A stretch of DNA of 64,000 bases. It comes from Ciona intestinalis (Eukaryota; Chordata; Ascidiacea; Phlebobranchia; Cionidae). The notes below the pieces were generated by a model. The model was not told where the DNA came from. It did not search any database and saw only the letters and a list, made by a program, of their open reading frames with translations. Within the stretch, counting starts at the first letter, position 1. The number at the start of each line of letters is the position of its first letter. The stretch spans positions 3,860,646 through 3,924,645 of the forward strand of contig NC_020170.2 in assembly GCF_000224145.3 (NCBI RefSeq), given 5' to 3'. The position numbers were made by a program, and so were the translations under genes. Of the stretch, positions 12,401 to 24,700 are shown piece after piece.

Positions 12401-14830
12401 AATATACATATATTAAGTTATCTCTTTTCTACATATCAATTGTGATGCCTTTACATGATGACATAAATGTACACCAGATTCTATGTTTCTAAACATTTTA
12501 AGTTTAAAATTAGATGTTGTTTTAGGATAATAACAGGTTTTGGGTAATCATAATTGTAAGATAATAACTTGTTTTTTTTTTAAGATAATAACTTTTAATA
12601 TAACTTTAAAATTTTAACCCATGAAGGTTAAATAATTATTTGAAAAGTTTACCTTTTTAGGAGCTCCTTCATTCTCTATTGCTTCTTTTTGTTTTTTCAC
12701 AAACTTCCTCTTATCTGCCCACTTCTCAAAATGAGGGATTTGTGTTGTTTCAAACACAAAACGCTTGTTTAGATATTCTTCCAATTCTGTGTCATCTAAA
12801 GAAGTGTATGAATGAATGAATGAAGTTTCGAGTTACCACAAATTAACTTTGTGAGTGATTGTTTTTTTGATGTCTTTATATTTTTTTTATGTATGCCTGA
12901 TAATGTAGATAAATTGCATAAGCTACTTTTAAAACATAATGGGTATTTGTAATTTATATATTCACCAAACATAATGATTTACAGGACCAGCACTTTTATG
13001 TTCTAAATTTATACCTAAAGAGTAAAAAAGAGATTTTTTTCAAACCTATGTGTTCTGTTGTTGGTGTTTTAATTAAAACTGGAGCAGTGTTTCCAACTTC
13101 AATATTTGGTGCAGGGACAGCACTGGCATTTTGAGCTGTGTTGTTTTCAGTGCAAGCCTGATCTTCATTAATTTGACCAATTTTGATTTCAGATGAGGTG
13201 CCTATAATAGCTTTACTGTAAATGTCAGCAGTACTATAAAATCTATAATTGTAATATTGCAAATGTGGCTGGACAAATGAATGTAAGTTATCTATTCTCG
13301 CTTGGTTTGGCAACGACAGTCCCTATGACACTTGTGGTCTATTTCACACACCACGTGTCTTCTTACAAGGTCACAAACACACACGGATACAGCATTAACA
13401 AGCCCCAAACCTGAAAATTCTGGGCTAGCAGGTGTGTTAACCACTTTTCCACGGCAGTGACAGCACGTAGAGTATTTTTATACCAAATATTTCATTTTGC
13501 ATAAATAATATATATTCAAATAAATACCCTACTTTCATTGGATGTCTTTACTTGGTTGAATCTATCCACAGTTTTCAAATAATCAAGACATGGAATACTA
13601 CTGATGGGAATATTGTGTTTCTGTCAAAATAAATGGTAAAATCATATTGCACAGTATAATGTCTTTAAAAACAAAACAGTATTAAAGTTTGAACAAAAAT
13701 ATATCACACATATATGAATTATAGTTTGTAAATACATATACTACACATACATAAACTATAGTTTGCATAAACATATCTGTAAAAAAGCCAAAAATAACTA
13801 CCTATTGATGCAGTTAATATATACGTTTCCACATACCTTCACATTGCCAGCAGCGACTACGTAAGGACGGGACAGCGTTACAACTTTGGTTTTCTTATTA
13901 AGGTACACAGGAATACCACTTTTATGTGAAACCATCATCCAATCTTCGGGTAAAGGTTCCAAAGACGAAATGGGACATTGGTACTTTAAAAAACACAATT
14001 TTTTTATAAAATAATAAAAGTAACAGTATTAATAAATGCCTCTTATTTTTCCTCATATGGTGAGGCAAGGACAGTCGTATAAAAGGTATGTTCTCTTTTT
14101 TACCTCTGTGCCCACTTATGAGTTACCACATATTAGGTAATAATTCTTTTATTCTTAAATAGAACTCACTTTCAATGTTCTTTTCGTGATGTATCTTACC
14201 GGACTCACTGTTGTTTCAGAGGTGGAATTGACAACTAAATGCTCATCTTTCTAAAAATCCAGAAGCAACTTTATAACTAAATTTTATGCACGAAAGAATA
14301 GATCAAGTTAAAATCATCAAATTGTTAACGCACCTTGTATATATTAGACCTAAATTCCTATATCCAAAACAGCTTTTCTTGTAATGTATTATGGTACCCA
14401 ATTTTACCTCATATTCAAATACCCGTATAAGCTGCCAAAAGAGACGTTTACAAATTACCAAATGATTGGCATACTTTTAACTTACCTGATCTGGTTCTGC
14501 AGGTAAAGAATTTGCATCTTCAAGTACAATAGAATCTCCATTAACTTCATCATTTGGCAACAATGTCGAAACTTAACATTTTAAATTTATGTAAGAAGAA
14601 GAATAGTTAACTGGCATAAATTATTAACATTTTCTAAATATTCATATTGTCACTATTTAATGACTTTAAATAACATGCATTATTTTTAAATTAAATTAAC
14701 TTTTAGCATGCATAATCTTTTAAATGTATTAATACTACCAACCAAAATCATTGTCAACATTTATCTTGTCTGTTCCCTCATCATCTGAAGGAGGAAAGTT
14801 TCCCATATCTAGCATTTCAAGGATGTCCAT
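9474..14830 (-). CDS. DGCR8: DGCR8/Pasha, Microprocessor RNA-binding subunit
   Basis: Fifteen exons on the minus strand: 14830-14743, 14571-14486, 14250-14200, 13983-13837, 13620-13533, 13201-13046, 12795-12653, 12391-12328, 12193-12092, 11985-11849, 11408-11269, 10990-10891, 10507-10436, 10168-10021 and 9655-9474. They sum to 1704 nt, so 567 residues (human about 773; the N-terminus is shorter). In order: acidic N-terminus; WW-like/Rhed dimer region (LPEDW at about 87-91); the haem-ligand motif IPCL with Cys135; dsRBD1 (about 254-354, ending in INKKSAKNKAA); dsRBD2 (about 355-458, with CGKHVVTGTAKNKKVGKQ); and a C-terminal helix (NPELLNKLRDMMMALEQE) matching the Drosha-binding tail. DGCR8 binds pri-miRNA stems and the apical loop and positions Drosha. 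The second WW Trp is Leu (VVTLSRP, where vertebrates have VVTWSRP). Confidence 0.95.
9752..9946 (+). mobile_element. MITE, GTAGGGTGGGG family, near full length
   Basis: After TA it reads gtagggtgagagaagacac, then the core 'ttggtagtaaacaaagaac', 'atcctcacgact', 'ttaaaacacgatcagg' and 'gatattatgtgctaaatgtg'; the right end is diverged. It lies in the last DGCR8 intron (10020-9656). Confidence 0.85.
11104..11213 (-). mobile_element. SINE tail, antisense copy
   Basis: 'cctcgtgccagcttacgagt' followed by 'tactacgtatataacttt' and 'gtggccactgggtt': the reverse complement of the 3' half of the tRNA-headed SINE seen whole at 31693-31965. It lies in a DGCR8 intron. Confidence 0.7.
13288..13470 (-). mobile_element. 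SINE, antisense relative to the plus strand
   Basis: It reads 'tcgcttggtttggcaacgac' and 'tgtcttcttacaaggtcac', continuing into a degenerate tRNA-like head near 13400-13470 (on the minus strand an 'aggtttggggc' B-box remnant). It fills most of the DGCR8 intron between exons 5 and 6. Confidence 0.65.
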
Positions 14831-15515
14831 GTTTTGTAAACTTATGCCAGATAAGTGGGGAGGATAAAAGCTATGCAAATTAAAGATAAAATAAAGCCAA
14901 TTTGGTGTAAGAAAAGCTTCTGCTTAGGTAAATTTATTATTTTGAGATATATATTTCCGTCAGTTGCTTTGTGTAATTTCTGGTATAATGGTAAATTGCA
15001 TACACTATTTCAAAAATTCCACAAAGGGTGTGAAATATATCGTTCTGCTCTATAAGCTTTCTTGAATGCAGAATAAAACACTTGAATATGAACTGATATT
15101 ACAAATGATTAGAATTATTATTTTTTTTGTCAGAATGTGGATTAACCATGCTATCAAGTCCACATCCACGTTATGCTTTTGCAATACATAATTGGTGAGG
15201 AAATGAGCATGTCAACCCTGTTGGTTAAACAGAATTCACAGTGATACAATACAATCAAAGGTTTCAAACGAGAAAGAGAATTAAAAAATCAAATTATTAT
15301 CATTACGCAATTGAACAAAACTTGCAGCAAAAGAATTTTCACTGATAGAATACCTTAAGTATTAAAATTTTAGGCAATACTACTTTACAGTTTATACAAA
15401 CCAAAAATGAAACAGCATGGAAGCAATTTTCACAATTTACCGCTATTAATTCGAGTTAGCACCAACTGTTATTAAGTGCTAAATTAACACAGAAATAGTG
15501 TTAATACTTTTAAAT
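14831..15515. other. Intergenic: TSSC4 3' end to DGCR8 5' end
   Basis: 685 bp, AT-rich, no supportable ORF. Both neighbours are transcribed leftwards, so it should hold the TSSC4 3'UTR and DGCR8 upstream DNA. Confidence 0.55.
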
Positions 15516-16169
15516 TCAGTCGCTATCAGAAGCACGTCTCACCCTGGCTCTAATATTTTTCCCTTTACGATTCGATTTTTGCGGATTTTTAAAAACTGCA
15601 GACCCAGATTCTAAAATTGTGGAGTCAGTTTTATTTTTATCTTCCCATTTTGCTAGAATAGCTGCTTGGTATTCCTCCGCCGAAACATTTTCTTCTAAAT
15701 GATCCAGCTCCACTTTGCTGCTTTCAGCACAGTCCGTTTTCATGGCTTCACCATGTCTTCTTCCTTTGGGCTGCATTGGCTTTTTAAACTTTATCCCATT
15801 GTCCTCAACAGTTTCGATGCTCATTGGCTCTGCTGAGTTATCAACTGTGGAATTGTCCTCAGTTTTGGCTCGCTTCTTTAAATCATGCAGAAACGAAAAC
15901 CCCGCCAAAGTATTTTGCCGGTCGCTGGATACATTTGTTTCTTTTAAATCGTACTTGGTCCATTTCTCTGGTTGTTTTTTGTAATTCGGTAATGTATTTG
16001 CTGCCACAGTGCCCACAGATGCAGCAGAAGGTTTCTTTCGTTTTACAGCTTTTTCAATATCAAGATTGGACGATAAATTATTCCTAATTTTATCCAGTTG
16101 TGCAAAAACAGAATTTTTCCTTTCTGCAAATTCTTCTTCTTCCTTCCCAGTTTCCATAGTGATCCCCAT
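15516..16169 (-). CDS. TSSC4: TSSC4 homologue (U5 snRNP-associated), single exon
   Basis: 217 residues without an intron. Recognition rests on two short blocks in the right order: RKNSVFAQLDKIRNNL (about 18-33; vertebrate TSSC4 has a SIF.CLE-type helix here) and LPNYKKQPEKWTKYDLKE (about 60-77; vertebrates VPDY.AHPERWTKYSLED). Between and after these the chain is charged and low in complexity, ending in a basic RARVRRASDSD tail, consistent with an intrinsically disordered chaperone. In mammals TSSC4 binds PRPF8 and PRPF19 and helps assemble U5 and the tri-snRNP. A second Met four residues on (METGKEEEE) could be the start. A 3'-splice-site-like aaaatag sits 17 bases upstream of the ATG. Without a profile search the assignment is good but not certain. 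Confidence 0.75.
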   Translation of the reverse strand: MGITMETGKEEEEFAERKNSVFAQLDKIRNNLSSNLDIEKAVKRKKPSAASVGTVAANTLPNYKKQPEKWTKYDLKETNVSSDRQNTLAGFSFLHDLKKRAKTEDNSTVDNSAEPMSIETVEDNGIKFKKPMQPKGRRHGEAMKTDCAESSKVELDHLEENVSAEEYQAAILAKWEDKNKTDSTILESGSAVFKNPQKSNRKGKNIRARVRRASDSD

Positions 16170-16695
16170 AGATTAAAATAGAAAACCTATTTTAGTTAAA
16201 CTTGATATATATATAGGGTATGTGTAATGTTTCCCACTGTAATGCACCAACCCAGTAGATTGAACACATATACCAAGTTATATAGTAAATAACAAAGAAA
16301 AACAACTTTAAAAACAAATTCAGAGACCCATACTTACATAATGGATAAGAAACATAAACCATAAGTAAGTATCAAAGGCAAACATCTTTAAGGAAAAATG
16401 CAGCGACACATACTCACATAATGGACAAGAAGAGTAGAAACCCATAAAGTATGTATCAGCATGTGACAATTTAGTATTAACACTTTAAACATTTCATTCG
16501 GACAAAAACTTTTGTTTATTTATTTAAAAAATTTGACGGAAAATAAAAGTGTGTGTAGAAAGTAGAAGTCAATAAGCCATTAATATTTGTTGTTAAATTT
16601 ATCATGCTCAACAAAAGCATCAAAATGAAAACAAATTAGAAACGGTTATTGCAGTTGCAGATATATATATATAAATATATATACTTTTAATGTAG
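16170..16695. other. Intergenic: MIF4GD 3' end to TSSC4 5' end
   Basis: 526 bp, AT-rich, with an AT microsatellite at about 16660-16685 and no ORF. It contains two related stretches, 'gacccatacttacataatgg' near 16324 and 'gacacatactcacataatgg' near 16404, a short local duplication. Confidence 0.55.
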
Positions 16696-17403
16696 TTAAG
16701 TCTTTACCACCTCTTCATAATAATAAGCATAAGCATCACGTGATAGCTTCCATCCACCACATTGTAATTCAATGATTTCAAGCAGCATAAGACGGGACAA
16801 CTGTGAAGTTTTATCGCTTAAAAACATTTTGTTAAGTTGTTTTACAAGGTCCTTCATTTTTGCTTTGTTGTGTTTTTCTATTTCTTCCCCTATGAACTGT
16901 AGCTGAGTTACAAGACACTGTATTGCAATTTCCTTTTCAATAAAACGTTCTTCAGTTAAGATATTCAGCACCTCATACACTGGTGATATTAAAACCATTA
17001 GCGGCATATTGTTGATTTGTAAAACATCAAACACAGAGCAGAGAAAATTGACAAAACCCACCCAAGTGTCAACATTCCTATACTGGTTTTCCTTATGTCG
17101 AGTGTACACGCTTTGAAGTTGGTTTAACAAAGTTTTTCGAAATACCTTTTCCTTTCCAGTAGTTTCAGCCAATCGCTGTTCAGTTTGAGCAATGTCATTA
17201 CATATTTTGGCAGCTGCACGGCCATGACTCAAGTTTTGGGTTGCTTTTATTGTTACAGATTCAACCAATTTTACCCAGGCATGTTCATTTAATTTGTTTG
17301 GATTTAGAACAGCATCATATATTAAGGTTTGCATTTCCGGAGTGCATTCGATCTTGTTGATGTTTTGTTTTAGAGAATCCGTGAGCACACGTGTATCTGG
17401 CAT
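16696..17403 (-). CDS. MIF4GD: MIF4GD/SLIP1 homologue (MIF4G domain), single exon
   Basis: 235 residues, almost all one MIF4G HEAT-repeat domain, about the length of human MIF4GD (222). Diagnostic segments: FRKTLLNQLQSVYTRH, WVGFVNFLCSVFDVLQINN followed by MPLMVLISPVYEVL, CLVTQLQFIGEEIEKHNKAK, and the C-terminal LLEIIELQCGGWK followed by AYAYYYEEV. These match MIF4GD (SLIP1) more closely than PAIP1, CTIF or eIF4G. MIF4GD bridges SLBP on histone mRNA 3' stem-loops to eIF4G-type factors. The start is the first Met, with an in-frame leader free of other ATGs. No introns, unlike the vertebrate genes. Confidence 0.9.
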   Translation of the reverse strand: MPDTRVLTDSLKQNINKIECTPEMQTLIYDAVLNPNKLNEHAWVKLVESVTIKATQNLSHGRAAAKICNDIAQTEQRLAETTGKEKVFRKTLLNQLQSVYTRHKENQYRNVDTWVGFVNFLCSVFDVLQINNMPLMVLISPVYEVLNILTEERFIEKEIAIQCLVTQLQFIGEEIEKHNKAKMKDLVKQLNKMFLSDKTSQLSRLMLLEIIELQCGGWKLSRDAYAYYYEEVVKT

Positions 17404-18435
17404 TTTTGTATACGTTTATTTAAAAAGTTCACCTTAAAAGATACAGTAATTTTAGTACGACATTATTTCCCCAAACTAATACTTGCCGTGATCGCGTGAT
17501 GTTTTCTCAACTCTTCGCTATACATACTGCAGGTAATCTACTAAGTCCAAACAAAATCACATACTACTTCCCGCACGCGCCTAACCATATATACAAAAAC
17601 GTCATTAAACTCGCTCTCGATGTTTTTGTCCCCGCTGTGTTTTTTGCTCGGTGAAGCTGACATTGTAAATCTAAAGACAAATGTTCCAACTCTGTGTTAA
17701 AGCTGCCAAAAAACTTAATGATAATCTGGGAATTGAGTAAAATTACTGATGTTGCTGTTTCTTCCTCATGTAACAGAGCATGGCATTACCACGTTAGGAG
17801 AAAGGTTTTGTAGTTGATTTTAGAATGTAGCGTATACTTTTTTAAATGTTGTTTGAAGCAGTAAACAAAGAATATTTACAGAGTTATATACCCGTTGGCG
17901 CGCTACTCTAAAAAAAACGTTGTTAATTGTTTAAAACACAATCAAGACACACGGGATATAGGTGCTAACGATATCCCATCTTACCCCACAACACTATGCA
18001 ATAAAAGAACAAGAACAACAGTTCAAAAACGTTCTATTAGGCCACTAACCTGTCCAATAAGTACATCAGTAATCAAATGAAAATACTTAGTTTATTAATA
18101 CAAGTGCATTTATTAATATAAAGAATTAAATGGCATACTACAACTATCTTGATGATATTGCAATGTGCTTATGTTCCATTAACTAAACAGTGAGAAAAAG
18201 CATATTTTAAGAGTACGTTACTACTATAAGTTTATCAGGTACATAGGTTTAATAAAAACTGCTTGAAGAACGTAAATATTGACTAAAAGGTACTAATAAC
18301 ATTGGCATATACTGTAGATTTTTTGTCAACTTCTCCTACTTTTAGATTTGAGGCAAAGGATTAGAAATTTCACAGATGATGTAGAATTGCTGAAGAATTA
18401 GTTACGCATGTTGACACATAGGATATTCTTTACTT
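17404..18435. other. Intergenic: GALE 3' end to MIF4GD 5' end
   Basis: Holds MIF4GD upstream DNA (17404-17700, with CpG-containing segments), one MITE (17858-17995) and the GALE 3'UTR. No coding region seen. Confidence 0.55.
17858..17995 (+). mobile_element. MITE, GTAGGGTGGGG family, left end lost
   Basis: It begins inside the core (agtaaacaaagaatatttac), then 'tgttaattgtttaaaacac', and ends 'tatcccatcttaccccacaa'. It shares a 'gtgctaacgatatccc' right end with the copies at 20087 and 62362, so a distinct subfamily. Confidence 0.75.
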
Positions 18436-21091
<2,656 letters not shown>

Positions 21092-21790
21092 ACTACTACC
21101 TTAACTCTTAACCTTTAAACAAATGAGGAAATTTGAGTGTTTGAAATGAAAAATGCAAGTGAATAATCAGAACTAGTGAAGAATCCTCCGGTTTTTTACA
21201 GAGGAGGTTTCGGCACACATTTATAACAAGTAAATATACAGACACACTTACACGTTTTCAGCGAGAGTTGTCCCGAAATCCAATACGGCGGCATCAGCTG
21301 CAAACTAACCTACTACGTTACATCTCTTTTCTCCTAACGAACCCATATGTTAGCCGAACAAGAGATACAACTTAAAACCAGCAGAGTTCATGCAAGGTTA
21401 AATATTTGGTAAATGACTTTTAAACAAAATGAAAAAACAACATCATTTTTTATTTTATTGTAGACAAACTTTCACTTTGCATCTGTTTTAATTTACGGAT
21501 TTTAATGCTAATACAAAACTTTGAATTTGTCATATCTTGGCAGCTTGTCACGTAACTGCAACAATCCTTATTACGAAATTTGGCAAAGTTTTTAGTTCAA
21601 TTTCATACAGGTTTTCGCTGTTTGCGGTTTTTGGTAAATATGTATGTGGAAGAATAGACATGAATGTTGTTTTATCGTTATTGTTAAACAGGACTTAATA
21701 CTGTGTAGTCTGCTAAATACTATTGTATGCATGTGGAAATTATAGTAGTATAATTTGCACTAAACATGCTACGGGAAGGACGCGGTAAAA
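21092..21790. promoter_or_regulatory. Divergent promoter region between GALE and TUT4/7
   Basis: A 700-bp head-to-head interval with no ORF. It should contain both core promoters. No TATA box is obvious at a fixed distance from either ATG. A small piece of the 'gtgaagaatcctcc' TIR element lies at about 21175-21215. Confidence 0.6.
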
Positions 21791-24700
21791 ATGCAACCAT
21801 CACAAGTCAACAGTGAACACAGTTCTCTAAATTCGGGTGCTCCTCGTGGGAAACTAACCCAAGCAGCAAAATTCCAAACCAAAAGGTGAGCCAAACCACT
21901 GTGTTCCTTGTACTGTTTCCTGCAATGTTTTAGAAAATTATTGAGCTATGCTAAATTACAATTATGGGTGCTAGTGAAGAGCCTTCCCCCCACCTTATAG
22001 GCTGGTGGAAAGTGTTAGTGGTTGGTGCGGTTAGGGGGTTAGTGGTTATAGGTGTTAGTAAATAGTGGTTATAGGGCTTAGGGGTTAGCAAATAAGGTAG
22101 GGTGGAAGACTCTTCACTAGCACCCAATTGTGTACTTTAGTAGTTTTGTGCAATATGTACCAAACATGTCATTTCAATCATTTTGCAAATATTCATTCAC
22201 GGAACATAAAAAATGTCCTCATGGCACACATTTACAAACGTGGCAACTCTTAAGCACCCGTGAGGTGTATGAAATAGAACACCCGTGTTATGACGACTGT
22301 CAGTGCCCCATCATGCAAGGATGAATAAGGTATATTCATTCCCTTATTTGGATTAACTAATTCATCCATGTTTACTACAGTAGTTCACCATCTTCTACCA
22401 AGCAAACTACTCCGAAATGCTCAAACGGGGGAAAAAACAAATCAATGGAGACTTCTGGTAGTGGAAAGAAAGCGGGTATATATGTATATATATTTATATG
22501 TTTGGTTAAATAATAATAACTGGTTATATTTGTAAAATGATCTGTAGGATGTTTGTCTAGATAATTCGACTTTGTTTTGTGCTATGGCTCAGGTGTAAAC
22601 ACATTACATTTTTTGTGTCTTAACATCTAAATACTAAAGTGGTGCCTCTACTGCCTAAAAAAAGTGGTACATATCTCATAAACACAGTTTCATTTCATGA
22701 AATTTATCTTGCATCACCATGACAGCAGAATTGTCATGGGAGCTCAACCTACGATAGTATTAAACATTTTTGAATACAATTTTTCTGCAAATAACACTTC
22801 GACAATTGCTTATTGCTGTGGTAAATTTAATAGTCTTTAGTTTGTGATGTATACTATATTACTATTAGTTGTGAAATTAATGCTTGATTACTAATAAACT
22901 GTCGATGCTTTTAGATAGTATGAATGGTAAATGGCATGTCCCTAAACCTGGGGTTGGCAGTGTGACTTGTAACTTGGAAGAACATCTAGAAGCAACGAGT
23001 AATGGCAGGGTATATGATAAACCTAATGTGGCTCATGAAGAAGCTAATAGAAATGGAAAGATGAATGCAGCATATGGTGAATGATATTTAATACTCCTCT
23101 GAATGATTTATGTCTAAAAAACTTATAAAAAAGCATAGACATTCATCTCTTGGATAAGCATTGTTCTCTTTGGGCCATATTTCATTGTTATTACCCTTAA
23201 TTGTTGCATTATCACCAAATAACCTGCTACTATGGTTTCATAATCGAATTTTCTGTTCAAGTTTTCCATAGTTGTAAATGGAATATTAAGTTTTTAAGTG
23301 TCCTGTTTTTCCGCAGACAATGTTAAAATGAATCAACAAAATCAAAATCCAGTAAATGGGAAAAACAAAATGTAAGTAAAAACATGTTTACAAATATTGG
23401 TTTAACTTTCTAAATGTCCGGCTTTATAATATAACCCTGTATTGCGCAATAATATATATCTCTCTTATTTCTGTTTTGTTGATTTGATTCAGTTGCATTA
23501 AGCCTTTGCTTTTGAACTGATCAGTTGAGGTTATGCAAACATAAAGTTTGTATGCTTATGGGAATAACTACATTGTGCAATTATATTGACTCACTATGTA
23601 AACAAAAGGTCCAATATCACCTGATGTGTTATGTTTTAGAAATAGAACTTGTACCTTGATGACATGTTTAAACAGAATTTTAACATTTGTTTTACAACCG
23701 TTTTGTAGAATCAATACATCAAGAGTTAAGACCAATTATTATAGTCAACAGTTTATAACTCTTTATACTGCACTAGTTTCGAAGAAACTATTATTGTAGG
23801 CACCTTATTTAAATTTCAACCAATAAAAGTAGTTGTAAAAGTGCAGCCTAGAGTGGTATAAACTTTTTATTTGTACATTTTAGAAGCCAATAGCTTTATA
23901 AACTAAGCAAAGATATATTATATATATATATATAATATATTTATTGCAGTGTTGCACTAAACACTTAAGATTTAAAGATATATTTTAAATCGATGATATT
24001 TGCCTATCTACATTAGTTGTCTATTTTATTGTTAGGATTCAGCATAATGAAACTACTAAGACAGTGAACACAGTACACAAAGAAGCAGGTATTTCATGAG
24101 ATTACTTACAAAGCTTTATGTAAACGAAACTTCTCTCTCACTTTCAATAACAACTCTCTGTTCTCTGTCTGGGCATTCAATTCTATGTAAGTGAGTTCTT
24201 ATGGCATTCAATGTCATGGAACTTACGGTAGAGTTAGCCCAATTCCTTAACACCCGATTGTTATATATGAAAACAAAAGTCCCACTACCTTGCCAAAATC
24301 CAATGTCATGCAATCAACCATAGTCTAATTTTAATGTGTACAATATTAATTAAATTTATTCTTTATGTACTAACAAAAGAAAAGATTTGTATAAGATTTG
24401 GCAATTTGTTAAATACTGTTTATTTATACAAACTTTTACTTTCTTTTGTTTTAAAAACTACTGTAATGTAAAATAAATGATTGACACAATGTTTATTAAA
24501 GATATTTGCTATATGTTGTGCGTATTCAAATATTTCAGATGATGCTAAACCAACAGAACTGGGTATCAGTGCCAAAATCAAGAAAAAAAGAAATAAGAAA
24601 AAGCGTGACAAGCTACCAGGTAAGGCTTAACTAATTATTGCTGTTTAACACCATTTAAATACGTGTTAGACTCTTTGGTTTATGTTACATTACAATGTCT

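Noticed and set aside
13202-13313. Open frame continuing upstream of DGCR8 exon 6
   Set aside because: It runs into the intron and SINE; phase and the acceptor at 13203-13202 show it is not coding.
9474-17403. MIF4GD-TSSC4-DGCR8 as one operon
   Set aside because: Intergenic gaps are 526 and 685 bp, far longer than the near-zero spacing typical of tunicate operons.
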